A DNA stretch of 64,000 nt from SIG307 sp045596385 (GTDB lineage: Bacteria > Bacillota > Clostridia > Lachnospirales > Lachnospiraceae). Where the stretch lies: NCBI GenBank assembly GCA_045596385.1, contig JAZOCC010000021.1, positions 1 through 64,000 on the forward strand, given 5' to 3'. Position 1 is the first letter of the stretch. Each line of letters begins with the position of its first letter. This document shows, in pieces, positions 1 through 8,487 of the stretch. The position numbers were made by a program, and so were the translations under genes. The notes beneath the pieces are model-generated. The model did no database searches. It saw only the letters and a list, made by a program, of their open reading frames with translations, and was not told where the DNA came from.

Positions 1-60
1 AATGTTTCTTTTTCCTTCTGTCATTTGTACTTTGTGTACCGGTTTCTTTTCTCTTGCCAT
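1..60 (-). CDS. IS256-family transposase, N-terminus (cut by window edge)
   Basis: Reading leftward from an ATG at 60 gives the first 20 codons of a protein starting MAREKKPVHKVQMTEGKRNI, then the window ends. The start has a good ribosome site (AGGAGG about 9 bases upstream, near 70-75). The wording closely resembles, from memory, the N-terminus of IS256-family (Mutator-like, DDE) transposases common in gut Firmicutes. An inverted repeat CTATGAT/ATCATAG lies just upstream (about 74-97), and the stretch to about 150 may hold the end of the insertion sequence, but its terminal repeat cannot be proved with only one end in view. Family call is moderate; that a gene starts here is fairly sure. 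Confidence 0.55.
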   Translation of the reverse strand, partial: MAREKKPVHKVQMTEGKRNI

Positions 61-177
61 AATAAAAGGCCTCCTATGATTTTTATTTTATCATAGAAGA
101 CCTTCCATGTCTTTATTTACAGAAAAACTTTCACAGGCTCCACAGGCAAGCCTCTTTGCTCTGAGTGTCGATTCAGG

Positions 178-681
178 TTATCTTGCTAAAATCTGTGTGA
201 TTTCTCCCACATACATGGTATGCATATCGCTGTCTTTGTAGAAGGCATCCGCAAGCTTTGGATCGATAAACTGGTCTGCGGTCATGCGGGTGGCGGACAT
301 CTTCTTACAAATGAATACCAGATTGCCTTCATCAATAAACGGGGTATCGTCGCTGTAGTTTACGTTAAAACGGGCGCCGGCGATTTTGTCCTCGTCTCTG
401 CCGGAGACGGTCCCCAGATACTTTAATGCGGACATCTGACCTTCAAAGAAGGTCAGGGAGAAGGTGTCGTTGGCATCGATAAACTCCTTGGTATAACGGC
501 TGTCACGGACAAAGATGTAAGCGACATTTTTGCCCCAAAGGACGCCGAGGCCTCCCCAGGAAGCAGTCATGGTGTTTGCTTTTTCTTTGGTGCCGGCGGT
601 GATTAACATCCACTCCTTGCCGATTTTGGTAAACGGATTTACTTCCAGCATATCTGCCGGATACGGTTGAAATGTGTGCAT
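178..681 (-). CDS. Flavin reductase-like FMN-binding split-barrel protein
   Basis: A 167-residue soluble protein with the pattern of the flavin reductase / FMN-binding split-barrel family: an N-terminal strand region followed by TMTASWGGLGVLWGKNVAYIF (residues about 37-57), where these proteins bind FMN, then a VRDSRYTKEF segment typical of the clostridial branch. Likely an FMN-dependent oxidoreductase of unknown partner. The start has AGAAGG six bases upstream. It stands alone between the insertion-sequence edge and the antiporter gene. Substrate cannot be inferred. Confidence 0.75.
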   Translation of the reverse strand: MHTFQPYPADMLEVNPFTKIGKEWMLITAGTKEKANTMTASWGGLGVLWGKNVAYIFVRDSRYTKEFIDANDTFSLTFFEGQMSALKYLGTVSGRDEDKIAGARFNVNYSDDTPFIDEGNLVFICKKMSATRMTADQFIDPKLADAFYKDSDMHTMYVGEITQILAR

Positions 682-772
682 GGTAAACCTTCTTTCATCA
701 TTCTTTTCTATAGTGTACCATAATTTTTGTAAAATGTGAACGGAGAAAAAATTTTTGCAGGAAAGAAATTTG

Positions 773-807
773 AAAAAAAAGAACTGCGTGGAATATACGC
801 GCAGTTC
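773..807 (-). terminator. Rho-independent terminator of the NhaC-type antiporter gene
   Basis: Perfect 8-bp stem GAACTGCG/CGCAGTTC (781-788 and 800-807). On the minus strand it is followed by eight U residues (773-780). It lies just past the stop codon of the antiporter gene. Confidence 0.8.
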
Positions 808-840
808 TTTCCTAAGATTGCTTTTTATTCAAAAGAATGT

Positions 841-2460
841 TTATTTCTCTCCGGCGTCTCCCATCGGTTTCTTTATCATACTAAGTACAGCAAAGAACCC
901 GACAATAAGGAATAGGCCGATTGCCAGGCAGATAGCCGCATTTTGTACGAAGCCTGCTATAATGAAACAAACAAAGCTGATTGCCGCAACGGTTATCGCA
1001 TATGGGAGCTGTGTAGATACATGGTTTACGTGAACACAGCGAGCGCCCGCAGAAGACATAATGGTTGTGTCGCTGATCGGGGAGCAATGGTCACCGCAAA
1101 CCGCACCTGCAAGACAGGCAGACATACCGATGTAGAAAATCGGGTTGCTCGGGTCAAACATGTTGCAGACAATCGGAATCAAAATACCGAAAGTTCCCCA
1201 GGAGGTACCGGTAGCAAATGCCAACAGGCAGGCTACAAGGAAAATAACTGCCGGAAGGAGACGAGTGAAATCCTTCAAACCGCTGTTCATAACCGTCTTG
1301 ATGAATTCATCGGACTGCAATAAGGAGGAGGTAACATTCTTTAATGCAGTTGCAAAGGTAAGAATCGTAATGGCCGGAACCATGGCGGTAAAGCCCTTCG
1401 GAACACAGTCCATGGCATCCTTAAAGGAAATCAGCTTGCGACAGATTAAGTATGCTACCAGCAAAATAAGAGCGATAATGGCACCCCACGGAAGACCGAC
1501 GGTAGCATCCGTGTTGGAGAAGGAAGCCATGAAATCACCCGCATATGCCGGGTCATCTCCGAAGAAGCCACCGTTGTAAATCAAAGCATATACGGAAATA
1601 CCGATTAATACGAGAATCGGTAATAATAAGTCAACAACGCGTCCTTTCGGATTGGAGGAAACCTCCATGCCGTCTACACGCTCATCGGTAGAGAATAAAT
1701 CTCCCTTTTCAATGGCATTTCTTTCATGCTTTGCCATCGGACCGTAATCACGCTTGGAAATGACAAGTGCAAGAATGAAAACAAAGGTGAGAAGGGAATA
1801 GAAATTGTAAGGAATTGCTCTTACAAAGAGCTCAATACCGCCCATGCCGGTGCCTTCCGTATAGCTGGAAACCGCAGCGGCCCAGGAACTGATCGGTGCA
1901 ATCATACAAATCGGAGCAGCAGTAGCATCAATAAGATAGCTGAGCTTTGCACGGGAGATTTTGTGGCTGTCGGTTACCGGAAGCATAACGGAGCCTACGG
2001 TTAAGCAGTTAAAATAGTCATCAATAAAGATAAAAACACCCAATATAAAGGTGGCCAGCTGTGCACCGATGCGGGTTTTGATATGGGTCTTGGCCCAACG
2101 TCCGAAGGCAGCACTTCCGCCGGCCTTGTTAATGAGAGCAACAATGATGCCAAGGATAACGAGGAATAGGAAGATTCCCGCAGTATCCGAAATAGCAGAA
2201 ATCAATCCGTCGCTGACTACATGGTCAACGGCTTGCGTGGCGGAACCGTTGCAGGCAAAGATACTGCCGACAACAATACCGAGGAATAAAGAAGAATATA
2301 CTTCCTTTGTAATAAGAGCCAATGCAATTGCGATGATTGGCGGAACCAGGGACCAGAACGTGGCCGTGGTTGTCGTTCCGGTTGCGGTAACGATGATAGC
2401 CATAATAACAGAAGCAATCATGACAAATAACGCAATCACGGATGTAATCCTTTTTTTCAT
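841..2460 (-). CDS. Na+/H+ antiporter, NhaC family
   Basis: A 539-residue polytopic membrane protein with about 12 hydrophobic helices starting at residue 5, matching the NhaC/ArcD-like antiporter superfamily. Characteristic stretches are KEVYSSLFLGIVVGS near residue 52, a FIDDYFNCLTVGSVMLP segment around 146-162, and a GTSWGTFGILIPI segment near residue 420, all typical of the ion-transport core. It probably exchanges Na+ for H+, or a charged organic substrate in the same family, across the cytoplasmic membrane. The start is supported by AAAGGAG about 8 bases upstream. It is transcribed alone from a consensus promoter divergent from the GntR operon. Confidence 0.85.
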   Translation of the reverse strand: MKKRITSVIALFVMIASVIMAIIVTATGTTTTATFWSLVPPIIAIALALITKEVYSSLFLGIVVGSIFACNGSATQAVDHVVSDGLISAISDTAGIFLFLVILGIIVALINKAGGSAAFGRWAKTHIKTRIGAQLATFILGVFIFIDDYFNCLTVGSVMLPVTDSHKISRAKLSYLIDATAAPICMIAPISSWAAAVSSYTEGTGMGGIELFVRAIPYNFYSLLTFVFILALVISKRDYGPMAKHERNAIEKGDLFSTDERVDGMEVSSNPKGRVVDLLLPILVLIGISVYALIYNGGFFGDDPAYAGDFMASFSNTDATVGLPWGAIIALILLVAYLICRKLISFKDAMDCVPKGFTAMVPAITILTFATALKNVTSSLLQSDEFIKTVMNSGLKDFTRLLPAVIFLVACLLAFATGTSWGTFGILIPIVCNMFDPSNPIFYIGMSACLAGAVCGDHCSPISDTTIMSSAGARCVHVNHVSTQLPYAITVAAISFVCFIIAGFVQNAAICLAIGLFLIVGFFAVLSMIKKPMGDAGEK

Positions 2461-2514
2461 GTAAGGATACTCCTTTCTTTTGTAAAAACTGATTTGTAAA
2501 AAACTTACAAAAAT

Positions 2515-2543
2515 ATTATACGAAACGGTGGTTTGTTTGTCAA
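2515..2543 (-). promoter_or_regulatory. Sigma-A-type promoter of the antiporter gene
   Basis: On the minus strand, TTGACA (2538-2543), exactly 17 bases, then TATAAT (2515-2520): a perfect consensus match 55 bases upstream of the antiporter start codon. Confidence 0.85.
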
Positions 2544-2569
2544 TAAGTTATAATAATTTTAAAAAGTAG

Positions 2570-2598
2570 TTGACAAGTAGAGAAACATATAGTATGTT
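2570..2598 (+). promoter_or_regulatory. Promoter of the GntR-ABC operon
   Basis: TTGACA (2570-2575), 17 bases, TATGTT (2593-2598), immediately followed by the palindromic operator at 2599-2618. Confidence 0.8.
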
Positions 2599-2618
2599 TG
2601 TATTAAGCACTTAATACA
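2599..2618 (+). promoter_or_regulatory. Palindromic operator, probably for the GntR/YtrA-type repressor
   Basis: TGTATTAAG-CA-CTTAATACA is a perfect 9-bp inverted repeat with a 2-bp spacer, directly abutting the -10 box, where bound repressor would block the transcription start. YtrA-type GntR regulators usually control their own operon. The pairing of this site with the adjacent regulator is inference. Confidence 0.75.
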
Positions 2619-2648
2619 ACGACACAAAAAAGGAAAGGAGTTGAGCGG

Positions 2649-3023
2649 ATGCCATGGGATATTTCATCTGAAAAGAGTGTGTATCTGCAGCTGATTGATG
2701 TAATTAAGCAGAAGATCATGTCCGGAGAGTATCAGCCGGGGCAGCGTTTACCCAGTGTCAGGGAGCTGGCAGCCGATGCGGCGGTAAATCCGAACACGAT
2801 GCAGAGAGCATTGACGGAGCTGGAACGAGAGGGACTTTTGTATACCCAGCGGACCAGCGGTAGATTTGTATCGGAGGATGCAGGAATGATTGACGGACTT
2901 AGAATGACGGGAGCAGAGCAGAAGGCAAGAGAGTTTTATCTGGAGATGGTTCAGAACGGACTGTCGGCGGATGAAGTTCGTCGTCTGTTGGAGAAAGCGA
3001 TTGCCGAAGATGCGAAAAAGTAA
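2649..3023 (+). CDS. GntR-family transcriptional regulator, YtrA subfamily
   Basis: A 124-residue protein with an N-terminal winged helix-turn-helix (residues 1-75), including the typical GntR segment PGQRLPSVRELAADAAVNPNTMQRAL and the wing LLYTQRTSGRFV. The short helical C-terminal tail of about 45 residues, with no large effector domain, is the mark of the YtrA subfamily. These act as repressors of ABC export operons, often induced by cell-wall antibiotics. AGGAAAGGAG precedes the start. It is first in an operon with an ATPase and a permease, behind a promoter carrying a perfect palindromic operator. Confidence 0.9.
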   Translation: MPWDISSEKSVYLQLIDVIKQKIMSGEYQPGQRLPSVRELAADAAVNPNTMQRALTELEREGLLYTQRTSGRFVSEDAGMIDGLRMTGAEQKAREFYLEMVQNGLSADEVRRLLEKAIAEDAKK

Positions 3024-3056
3024 GGGAGCCGGAAAAGACCGGAGAGTGGAGGAATT

Positions 3057-3764
3057 ATGTCAAAAGAAGGATATGTAGTGGAGTGCCGCGGACTCGCAAA
3101 GAACTACAAGGGGTTATGGGCATTGAATCATGTGGATTTGAAATTGGAGCGTGGAAAGATTATCGGTTTGGTGGGACCGAATGGTAGTGGTAAAACCACA
3201 TTAATTAAGCTGTTGAACGGCCTTTTGGTGCCGACAGAGGGTGAGATTTTGATTAACGGAATCGCACCGGGACCGGAGACCAAGGCCAGGGTATCTTATT
3301 TACCGGATAACAATTATTTGAGTAACTGGATGACCGTGGAGCAGATGATTGAGTTTTACGGTGACTTTTATCCGGACTTTGATGCAAAGAAGGCATATGC
3401 AATGTTAGAAAGCCTTGGTCTGAATGCGAAACAGAAGTTTAAGACCATGTCCAAGGGTATGAAGGAAAAGGTACAGCTGGTTCTGGTAATGAGCCGTGAC
3501 GCAGATTTGTATTGTCTGGATGAGCCGATTGCGGGAGTAGATCCGGCAGCAAGAGATTATATCCTTCGGACCATTATTGCAAATTATGCGGAGGGCGCTA
3601 CGGTGTTGATTTCCACTCATTTGATCGCGGATGTGGAAAAGGTACTGGATGAAGTAGTATTTATTCGAAACGGGGAAATTATTCGGCACACGGCGGTTGA
3701 GGAGCTCAGAGAGCAGTACGACCGGTCGGTAGACGCTTTGTTTAGGGAGGAATTCAAATGTTAG
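3057..3764 (+). CDS. ABC transporter ATP-binding protein (YtrB-like)
   Basis: A 235-residue ABC ATPase. Walker A is GPNGSGKTT (residues about 40-48), the signature is the degenerate MSKGMKEK (about 130-137) in place of LSGGQ, and Walker B is LYCLDEP (about 151-157); the switch histidine is in STHL. The degenerate signature with a short protein is usual for YtrB/EcsA-like ATPases. It would power the membrane partner encoded next, which it overlaps by 7 bases. Start preceded by GGAGGAATT. The substrate is unknown; the operon type suggests export or envelope stress defence. Confidence 0.9.
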   Translation: MSKEGYVVECRGLAKNYKGLWALNHVDLKLERGKIIGLVGPNGSGKTTLIKLLNGLLVPTEGEILINGIAPGPETKARVSYLPDNNYLSNWMTVEQMIEFYGDFYPDFDAKKAYAMLESLGLNAKQKFKTMSKGMKEKVQLVLVMSRDADLYCLDEPIAGVDPAARDYILRTIIANYAEGATVLISTHLIADVEKVLDEVVFIRNGEIIRHTAVEELREQYDRSVDALFREEFKC

Positions 3765-4534
3765 GAAAATTATTAAAACACGAATGGAGAGCTACGGCGA
3801 GACGATACGGTTTGTTTTATTTGATTCTGGCGTCGATTACATTGTTTACGGCTATTATACATGCGATTCCGGTGAATAATATTTTTTATACCATGGGTGA
3901 GACGGCACTGATTGTGATGTATGTGATTTCCTTGTTCGGCGTAATTTTTTGCAGTACCGGTATGGCAATTGTGCGTTTCTATAAAAATATGGTATCCGAC
4001 GAAGGTTATCTGACCTTTACCCTTCCGGCGAAGGTGGAGCAGCTGGTGTTTGCAAAGTTTTTGGTTGCGTTTGTATGGCAGGTAGTTACGGTTGTTTTAT
4101 GTGTATTATCGTTACTCGGTGTGTTTGCGGTGGGCCATATAAGCTTTGCAGAGTTTTCCGACGGAGTTTCTTATATTACAGACCAGTTTGGCAGCATGCT
4201 TCCGGTTTTTATCGTAATCATGCTGATCGGCATGATGTATCAGTTGATGATTTATTATTTGTCCATGGCCATCGGTCAGCGGTTCGGTACATATAAGATT
4301 CTGGCTTCCATCATTGCGTATTGTGCCTTGAGTTTTGTAATAGAATTGGTACTTATGTTCATTATTCTCGGTATTTTCGGAGCGGTAGGTTTTGTGGAAA
4401 TGAGTATGGCGATGAGTACCATGGAAGGAATGACCGGCTTCTATCTGTTGACAGGTGGTATGTCTGCGGCAGTCGGAATTGCAGCATATTTTGTGACTTG
4501 TTATCAGCTTAAGAAAAAGTTAAATCTTGTTTAA
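3758..4534 (+). CDS. ABC transporter permease (ABC-2 type)
   Basis: A 258-residue integral membrane protein with about six hydrophobic helices, beginning MLGKLLKHEWRATARRYG, an N-terminal pattern typical of permeases that pair with YtrB-like ATPases. The start overlaps the ATPase gene by 7 bases with GGGAGGAATTCAA upstream, so the two are translationally coupled. Together with the upstream regulator this forms a three-gene self-regulated transporter operon. No substrate can be read from the sequence. Confidence 0.85.
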   Translation: MLGKLLKHEWRATARRYGLFYLILASITLFTAIIHAIPVNNIFYTMGETALIVMYVISLFGVIFCSTGMAIVRFYKNMVSDEGYLTFTLPAKVEQLVFAKFLVAFVWQVVTVVLCVLSLLGVFAVGHISFAEFSDGVSYITDQFGSMLPVFIVIMLIGMMYQLMIYYLSMAIGQRFGTYKILASIIAYCALSFVIELVLMFIILGIFGAVGFVEMSMAMSTMEGMTGFYLLTGGMSAAVGIAAYFVTCYQLKKKLNLV

Positions 4535-4571
4535 AATTTTGTAAAGGGTGGTTGGTAAATATTTCTCGTAC

Positions 4572-4600
4572 TTGTAGTGTTTACCGTTTTATGATAAAAT
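4572..4600 (+). promoter_or_regulatory. Promoter of the LysM amidase gene
   Basis: TTGTAG (4572-4577), 17 bases, TAAAAT (4595-4600). It would give a leader of roughly 215 bases carrying the hairpins described next. Confidence 0.55.
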
Positions 4601-4609
4601 ACGTATGTA

Positions 4610-4691
4610 GGAGCGCGGAGGTAGGCTTTCCTGCCTCCGTGTTTAACTTTATAGGGAATTTCGTGATTTCCTATAAAGTTAAACACGCTCC
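4610..4691 (+). ncRNA. Branched leader structure upstream of the amidase
   Basis: The sequence folds as a three-way junction. An enclosing stem GGAGC (4610-4614) pairs with GCTCC (4687-4691). Inside are a hairpin CGGAGGTAGG/CCTGCCTCCG and a long hairpin with 17 perfect pairs (4639-4655 with 4670-4686). It sits between the promoter and the amidase start. It may be a regulatory leader or a palindromic repeat element; no known riboswitch motif was recognised. Confidence 0.5.
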
Positions 4692-4776
4692 GCTGTGGAT
4701 GCGCACGCTTTTGCATAGGAAGATGTCGCATGGATGCGACGCAAAAGCGGCGCGAGAGTTTCGCAAGCGAAACACT
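4692..4776 (+). repeat. Palindromic intergenic repeat, copy A
   Basis: A run of small hairpins, including GTCGCA/TGCGAC (about 4726-4741) and GTTTCGC/GCGAAAC (about 4759-4774). The order of motifs (TGCGCA, GATGTCGC...GCGAC, GCGAG, TTCG-AAGCGAA) is shared with the stretch at 60352-60425 although the stem sequences differ, suggesting a family of structured intergenic repeats. Confidence 0.5.
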
Positions 4777-4820
4777 TTATTTTTGGGTTTTGTGTGATAG
4801 GTTACGGAAAGGATGAGAGT

Positions 4821-6533
4821 ATGAGAAGGTACGAGAATATCCAAGGGAATGTATGGAGAAGAGTAGGAGTGTTAGTGCTGGCAGGTGCATTGGGATTTGC
4901 GTCTCTGTTAGCGACGGTTGCCGGATTTCCGGCTGCACAGGAGCGCATTTTGACTGCATATGCGGCGGAGGATATGCTGGGGTATGAGAATCCGGAGCGG
5001 ATTGTGATTGCCATGCCCAACAGCAATAAGTATTCCACCACAGCGTCTAAAATCAGTATTTTGGGGGCTTGCGATTACCGGTATCCGCTGACCATGAACG
5101 GAAAGCAGGTAGAAACGACAGAGTTTGGCTTTTTTACCGAATATGTGACGCTTTCGATGGGCGAGAATGTGTTTCTCTTTAAAAACGGAGAACATGAATA
5201 TAAGTTGACGGTTACAAGAAAGAAGTCCTCCGGCGGCTCTACGGGCGGCGGAAGCACTTCGAAGTACAAAGCAATCAGCAACAAATACGGAGAACTGACA
5301 CTGCCGTATACGATGCCGATGTCGGCTCCGGGGACGGTAAAGATTGATTATTTGCCGCTTACAAAGAATACTACCTTCCGGATTGTGGGAGAATGGGGCA
5401 GTTACTATAAGCTGCCGGACGGAACATATGTGTCAAAGTCTGCAGTGAAGGTTTATTCCGGAAAGATGCCGACAAACACGGTGAAAAGCGAAAAGATAAA
5501 ATACGATAAAGCCACACATACGGTTGTATCTACCTTTTCCATGAAGATGGATGCGTTGTATGATGTACAGGTGGACGGTGATACCGTGAAGTTTGTGTTA
5601 TATGATACGGATGCTACCGGAAAGGTGTTTGTTCCGGACAATCCGTTGGTTAAATCCGTATCCGCAAAGACCGACAGCAAAGGAAGGACGATTTATACAT
5701 ATAAGCTGACGGACGGAGATAAGCTGTGCGGTTTTGACGTGTTTACGGAAAACGGAACGATGACCTTTGTTCTTAAGTATGCACCGGTATTAAAGTCGCC
5801 GGGCTCCTTAAAGGGGGCGGTAATTTTGCTGGATGCAGGGCATGGAGATACAGACCCGGGTACGGTGGGCGCTATGGGAGGCTTTGGACCGACAGAAAAA
5901 GACATTAATCTTGATTTGACGTTACGGACGAAGAAAGCACTGGAAGCACTTGGAGCAAAGGTGGTGCTGGTACGTGACGACGATACCTTTTATACACTGA
6001 ACGAAAGAGTGGAGCTTATTCGTAAGTCGAAACCGGATTTATCCATTTCAATTCATGGAAATGCCATGGGGATTACCTCGGATTTTTCAAAATCCGCAGG
6101 ATTTCTGACCTTCTACTCTTATAACAGCTTGCAGGATGCGGCGGGGATTATCAATGATTCGGTGATTAAAACGATGGGGTATCAAAATCGTACCATCCGG
6201 AAGGCAAATTTGTCATTGACCAGAGTAACCGCATGTCCGGCAGTACTGTTGGAAACCGCATTTTTGACTTATCCGGAGGATTATGAATATTTACTGAAGT
6301 CCTCCAATCGTGAAAAGCTGGCGAATGCCATTGCCGGAGCAGCACAGGATTATCTCGAAAGCGTGGCGGTGTATGAGACGACCGGACGGAAGCATACCGT
6401 GAAACGAGGAGAGACGTTGTCTTCTATCGCTAAAAAGTACGGAGTTACGGTAGATGCCATTGTAAAAGCAAACAATATAAAGAATAAAAATGTAATTCAT
6501 ACCGGAAGTGTTTTTGTGATTCCGGAAAAATAG
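4821..6533 (+). CDS. N-acetylmuramoyl-L-alanine amidase with C-terminal LysM domain
   Basis: A 570-residue exported cell-wall hydrolase. A signal or anchor helix spans residues 12-35. The middle part, with a Gly/Ser linker near 135, is unassigned and may hold SH3-like wall-binding domains. An Amidase_3 domain follows (about 333-515): LLDAGHGDTDPGT carries the first zinc histidine and SISIHGNA the second, with LLETAFLTYPEDYE near the end. A LysM domain closes the protein (about 523-568, HTVKRGETLSSIAKKYGV). It should cut the amide bond between MurNAc and the stem peptide. The start at 4821 is chosen because GGAAAGG lies just upstream; the longer frame from 4734 runs back into the hairpin leader. 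Confidence 0.88.
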   Translation: MRRYENIQGNVWRRVGVLVLAGALGFASLLATVAGFPAAQERILTAYAAEDMLGYENPERIVIAMPNSNKYSTTASKISILGACDYRYPLTMNGKQVETTEFGFFTEYVTLSMGENVFLFKNGEHEYKLTVTRKKSSGGSTGGGSTSKYKAISNKYGELTLPYTMPMSAPGTVKIDYLPLTKNTTFRIVGEWGSYYKLPDGTYVSKSAVKVYSGKMPTNTVKSEKIKYDKATHTVVSTFSMKMDALYDVQVDGDTVKFVLYDTDATGKVFVPDNPLVKSVSAKTDSKGRTIYTYKLTDGDKLCGFDVFTENGTMTFVLKYAPVLKSPGSLKGAVILLDAGHGDTDPGTVGAMGGFGPTEKDINLDLTLRTKKALEALGAKVVLVRDDDTFYTLNERVELIRKSKPDLSISIHGNAMGITSDFSKSAGFLTFYSYNSLQDAAGIINDSVIKTMGYQNRTIRKANLSLTRVTACPAVLLETAFLTYPEDYEYLLKSSNREKLANAIAGAAQDYLESVAVYETTGRKHTVKRGETLSSIAKKYGVTVDAIVKANNIKNKNVIHTGSVFVIPEK

Positions 6534-6566
6534 GACAGATTTTGTCAGTTAAACGAATGATTCATA

Positions 6567-6606
6567 GAAAGCAGCCGAAACTTTGTGTAAAGAAACGGTT
6601 GCTTTC
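6567..6606 (+). terminator. Terminator-like hairpin after the amidase
   Basis: GAAAGCAGCCG (6567-6577) pairs, with one bulge, with CGGTTGCTTTC (6596-6606). The U tract is short, so it is a weak candidate. It overlaps the promoter of the next gene. Confidence 0.45.
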
Positions 6607-6627
6607 TTTGCGTAAAAAAAGTATAAT
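6599..6627 (+). promoter_or_regulatory. Promoter of the MraY-family gene
   Basis: TTGCTT (6599-6604), 17 bases, TATAAT (6622-6627), 70 bases before the start codon. Confidence 0.65.
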
Positions 6628-6696
6628 GTACGCGGGGAAGTTCGACGGTTTTAGAACGTACCGGATGAGGAATGTTTTTCGGAAGGATGGAAAGAG

Positions 6697-7659
6697 ATGT
6701 TAGAGTTATTATTTCAAGAGGCAAATCAGGGAATCTTTGCATTTATAGGAATTATGGCGGCTTATGCGCTAACTTGTGTGTTGTTGCATTTTTGCGGAGG
6801 AATGTTGCCACGGGACGGAGGAAGAGACTTTGCCGTGGACGGTAAGCTTTCCCAGGGAAAGCCGCGAGGCGCGGGCTTTGTGTTTATTCTTATTTTCGCG
6901 GTGACGGTGTTCCTATTTCTGCCTTTGGACAGAGAACGTTCCATTTATGTAATTCTTACGGTGGCGGCCATGTTGACCGGCTTTTTGGACGATTGCTCCA
7001 AGGCTCCGTGGGGAGAGTATAAAAAGGGTATTCTGGATTTGATAATTTCGGTTATGATGGCGGTTACATATATTAATTTTAACGGGTCGACTCTTTCGAT
7101 TGCGTTTCTTGATTTACAGGTTGAGCTGCCGAAGATTTTGTTCGGAGTGCTGGCAACAGTGCTTGTCTGGGTGTCCATCAATGTAACCAACTGTGCGGAT
7201 GGTGTGGACGGTTTGTCGGCAACCTTAACCAGTATTACGCTGATGAGTTTTTATTTTACGGCAGAGTCCACCGGAATGGCAGAGGATTACCGTTATATGA
7301 CGCTTTTGATGGTAGCGTGTCTTCTCGGCTACCTCTGGTATAATGCGACTCCGAGCCGTATGATGATGGGAGATGCCGGCTCCCGTGCCATGGGTTTGTT
7401 CATTGCGGTGATGGCGTTAAAGAGCGGCTATGTTTTGCTGTACATACCGTTTGCCCTGTTACTGATTTTAGACGGTGGCCTTGGCCTTGTAAAGGTAGCA
7501 CTGCTCCGGTTCTTAAAGATTCGTATTTTGAAGAATACAAGAACACCGCTTCACGACCATGTGCGAAAGAATCTCGGCTGGTCTAATACCCAGACGGTAT
7601 TTAAGTTTGCGATTATGCAGATTGTGATTGCCTTTGCAACCGCATGGCTGATAAGATAG
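6697..7659 (+). CDS. mraY: MraY-family glycosyl-1-phosphate transferase
   Basis: A 320-residue membrane protein with about ten helices and the motifs of the polyprenyl-phosphate N-acetylhexosamine-1-phosphate transferases: PRGAGF, FLDDCSK (catalytic Asp pair, about 94-100), NCADGVDGL, MMGDAGSRAMG and the histidine loop TPLHDHVRK (about 286-294). MraY joins UDP-MurNAc-pentapeptide to undecaprenyl phosphate to make lipid I. It is not in a division/cell-wall cluster here, so it could be a second copy or a WecA/TagO-like relative using another sugar. Start preceded by GGAAGGATGGAAAGAG. Family sure; exact substrate less so. Confidence 0.75.
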   Translation: MLELLFQEANQGIFAFIGIMAAYALTCVLLHFCGGMLPRDGGRDFAVDGKLSQGKPRGAGFVFILIFAVTVFLFLPLDRERSIYVILTVAAMLTGFLDDCSKAPWGEYKKGILDLIISVMMAVTYINFNGSTLSIAFLDLQVELPKILFGVLATVLVWVSINVTNCADGVDGLSATLTSITLMSFYFTAESTGMAEDYRYMTLLMVACLLGYLWYNATPSRMMMGDAGSRAMGLFIAVMALKSGYVLLYIPFALLLILDGGLGLVKVALLRFLKIRILKNTRTPLHDHVRKNLGWSNTQTVFKFAIMQIVIAFATAWLIR

Positions 7660-7737
7660 GCGTGTGTAGAAATGCGCAAGGTTACGGAGGTGTGCAGTGG
7701 CCGGGCGTAGGATGAAAGAGAAGGGTCGAATGTACAT

Positions 7738-8487
7738 ATGAATACGAGACAACAAGAAAATAGAAAATGGTTTTTGAAAGGAATGCGGCACGGAGTTCCG
7801 ATTGGACTCGGTTATTTTGCGGTGGCGTTTACACTTGGTATTCATGCGAAAAGTATCGGTATGACGCCTCTTCAGTCGGCGTTTATGTCCTTTACCATGC
7901 ATGCTTCGGCGGGAGAATTTGCTGCTATGACGGTCATTGCGGCAGGTTCCGGTTATGTAGAGATGGCGATTACTCAATTGGTGATTAACTTACGATACTT
8001 GCTTATGTCCTGTGCTTTGTCGCAAAAGGTGTCCGAAAAGATGCCGTTTATTCATCGTTTTTTTATTTCGTACTATATTACAGACGAGATTTTCGGTATC
8101 TCTTCTACGGTGGACGGAAAGTTAAATCCCCGGTATACCTACGGTGCGGCGCTTGTGGCATCTCCGGGCTGGGTTCTGGGTACATTCTTAGGTGCGGTGG
8201 TAGGAAATATTCTTCCGGCCAATGTGGCCAGCGCCATGAGCGTAGCATTGTACGGTATGTTCCTGGCGATTATCATTCCTCCGGCCAGAAAGCATAAGGT
8301 CATTGCGGTGATTGTTGTAGTATCCATGCTTGCAAGCAGTGTGCTTACGTGGGTGGCTCAGGTGGTTTCGGAGTATGTTACGTTATCCTCCGGTATGCGG
8401 ATTTTAATCTTGACGGTAGTGATTGCCGGTATTGCGGCATATGTACGACCGATTGAAGAAAGCGAGGATGCTGCAAATGAAGGATAA
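7738..8487 (+). CDS. azlC: AzlC-family branched-chain amino acid exporter, large subunit
   Basis: A 249-residue membrane protein starting with a short basic segment, then GMRHGVPIGLGYFAVAFTLGI (residues about 16-36), the hallmark N-terminal helix of AzlC. QLVINLRYLLMS and YYITDEIFG are other family motifs. Together with the small partner encoded next it forms a two-component exporter of branched-chain amino acids (and toxic analogues such as azaleucine in Bacillus). The ribosome site at this ATG is weak (AAGGG, long spacing); an internal Met at residue 16 has AAAGGA directly before it and is an alternative start. Confidence 0.88.
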   Translation: MNTRQQENRKWFLKGMRHGVPIGLGYFAVAFTLGIHAKSIGMTPLQSAFMSFTMHASAGEFAAMTVIAAGSGYVEMAITQLVINLRYLLMSCALSQKVSEKMPFIHRFFISYYITDEIFGISSTVDGKLNPRYTYGAALVASPGWVLGTFLGAVVGNILPANVASAMSVALYGMFLAIIIPPARKHKVIAVIVVVSMLASSVLTWVAQVVSEYVTLSSGMRILILTVVIAGIAAYVRPIEESEDAANEG

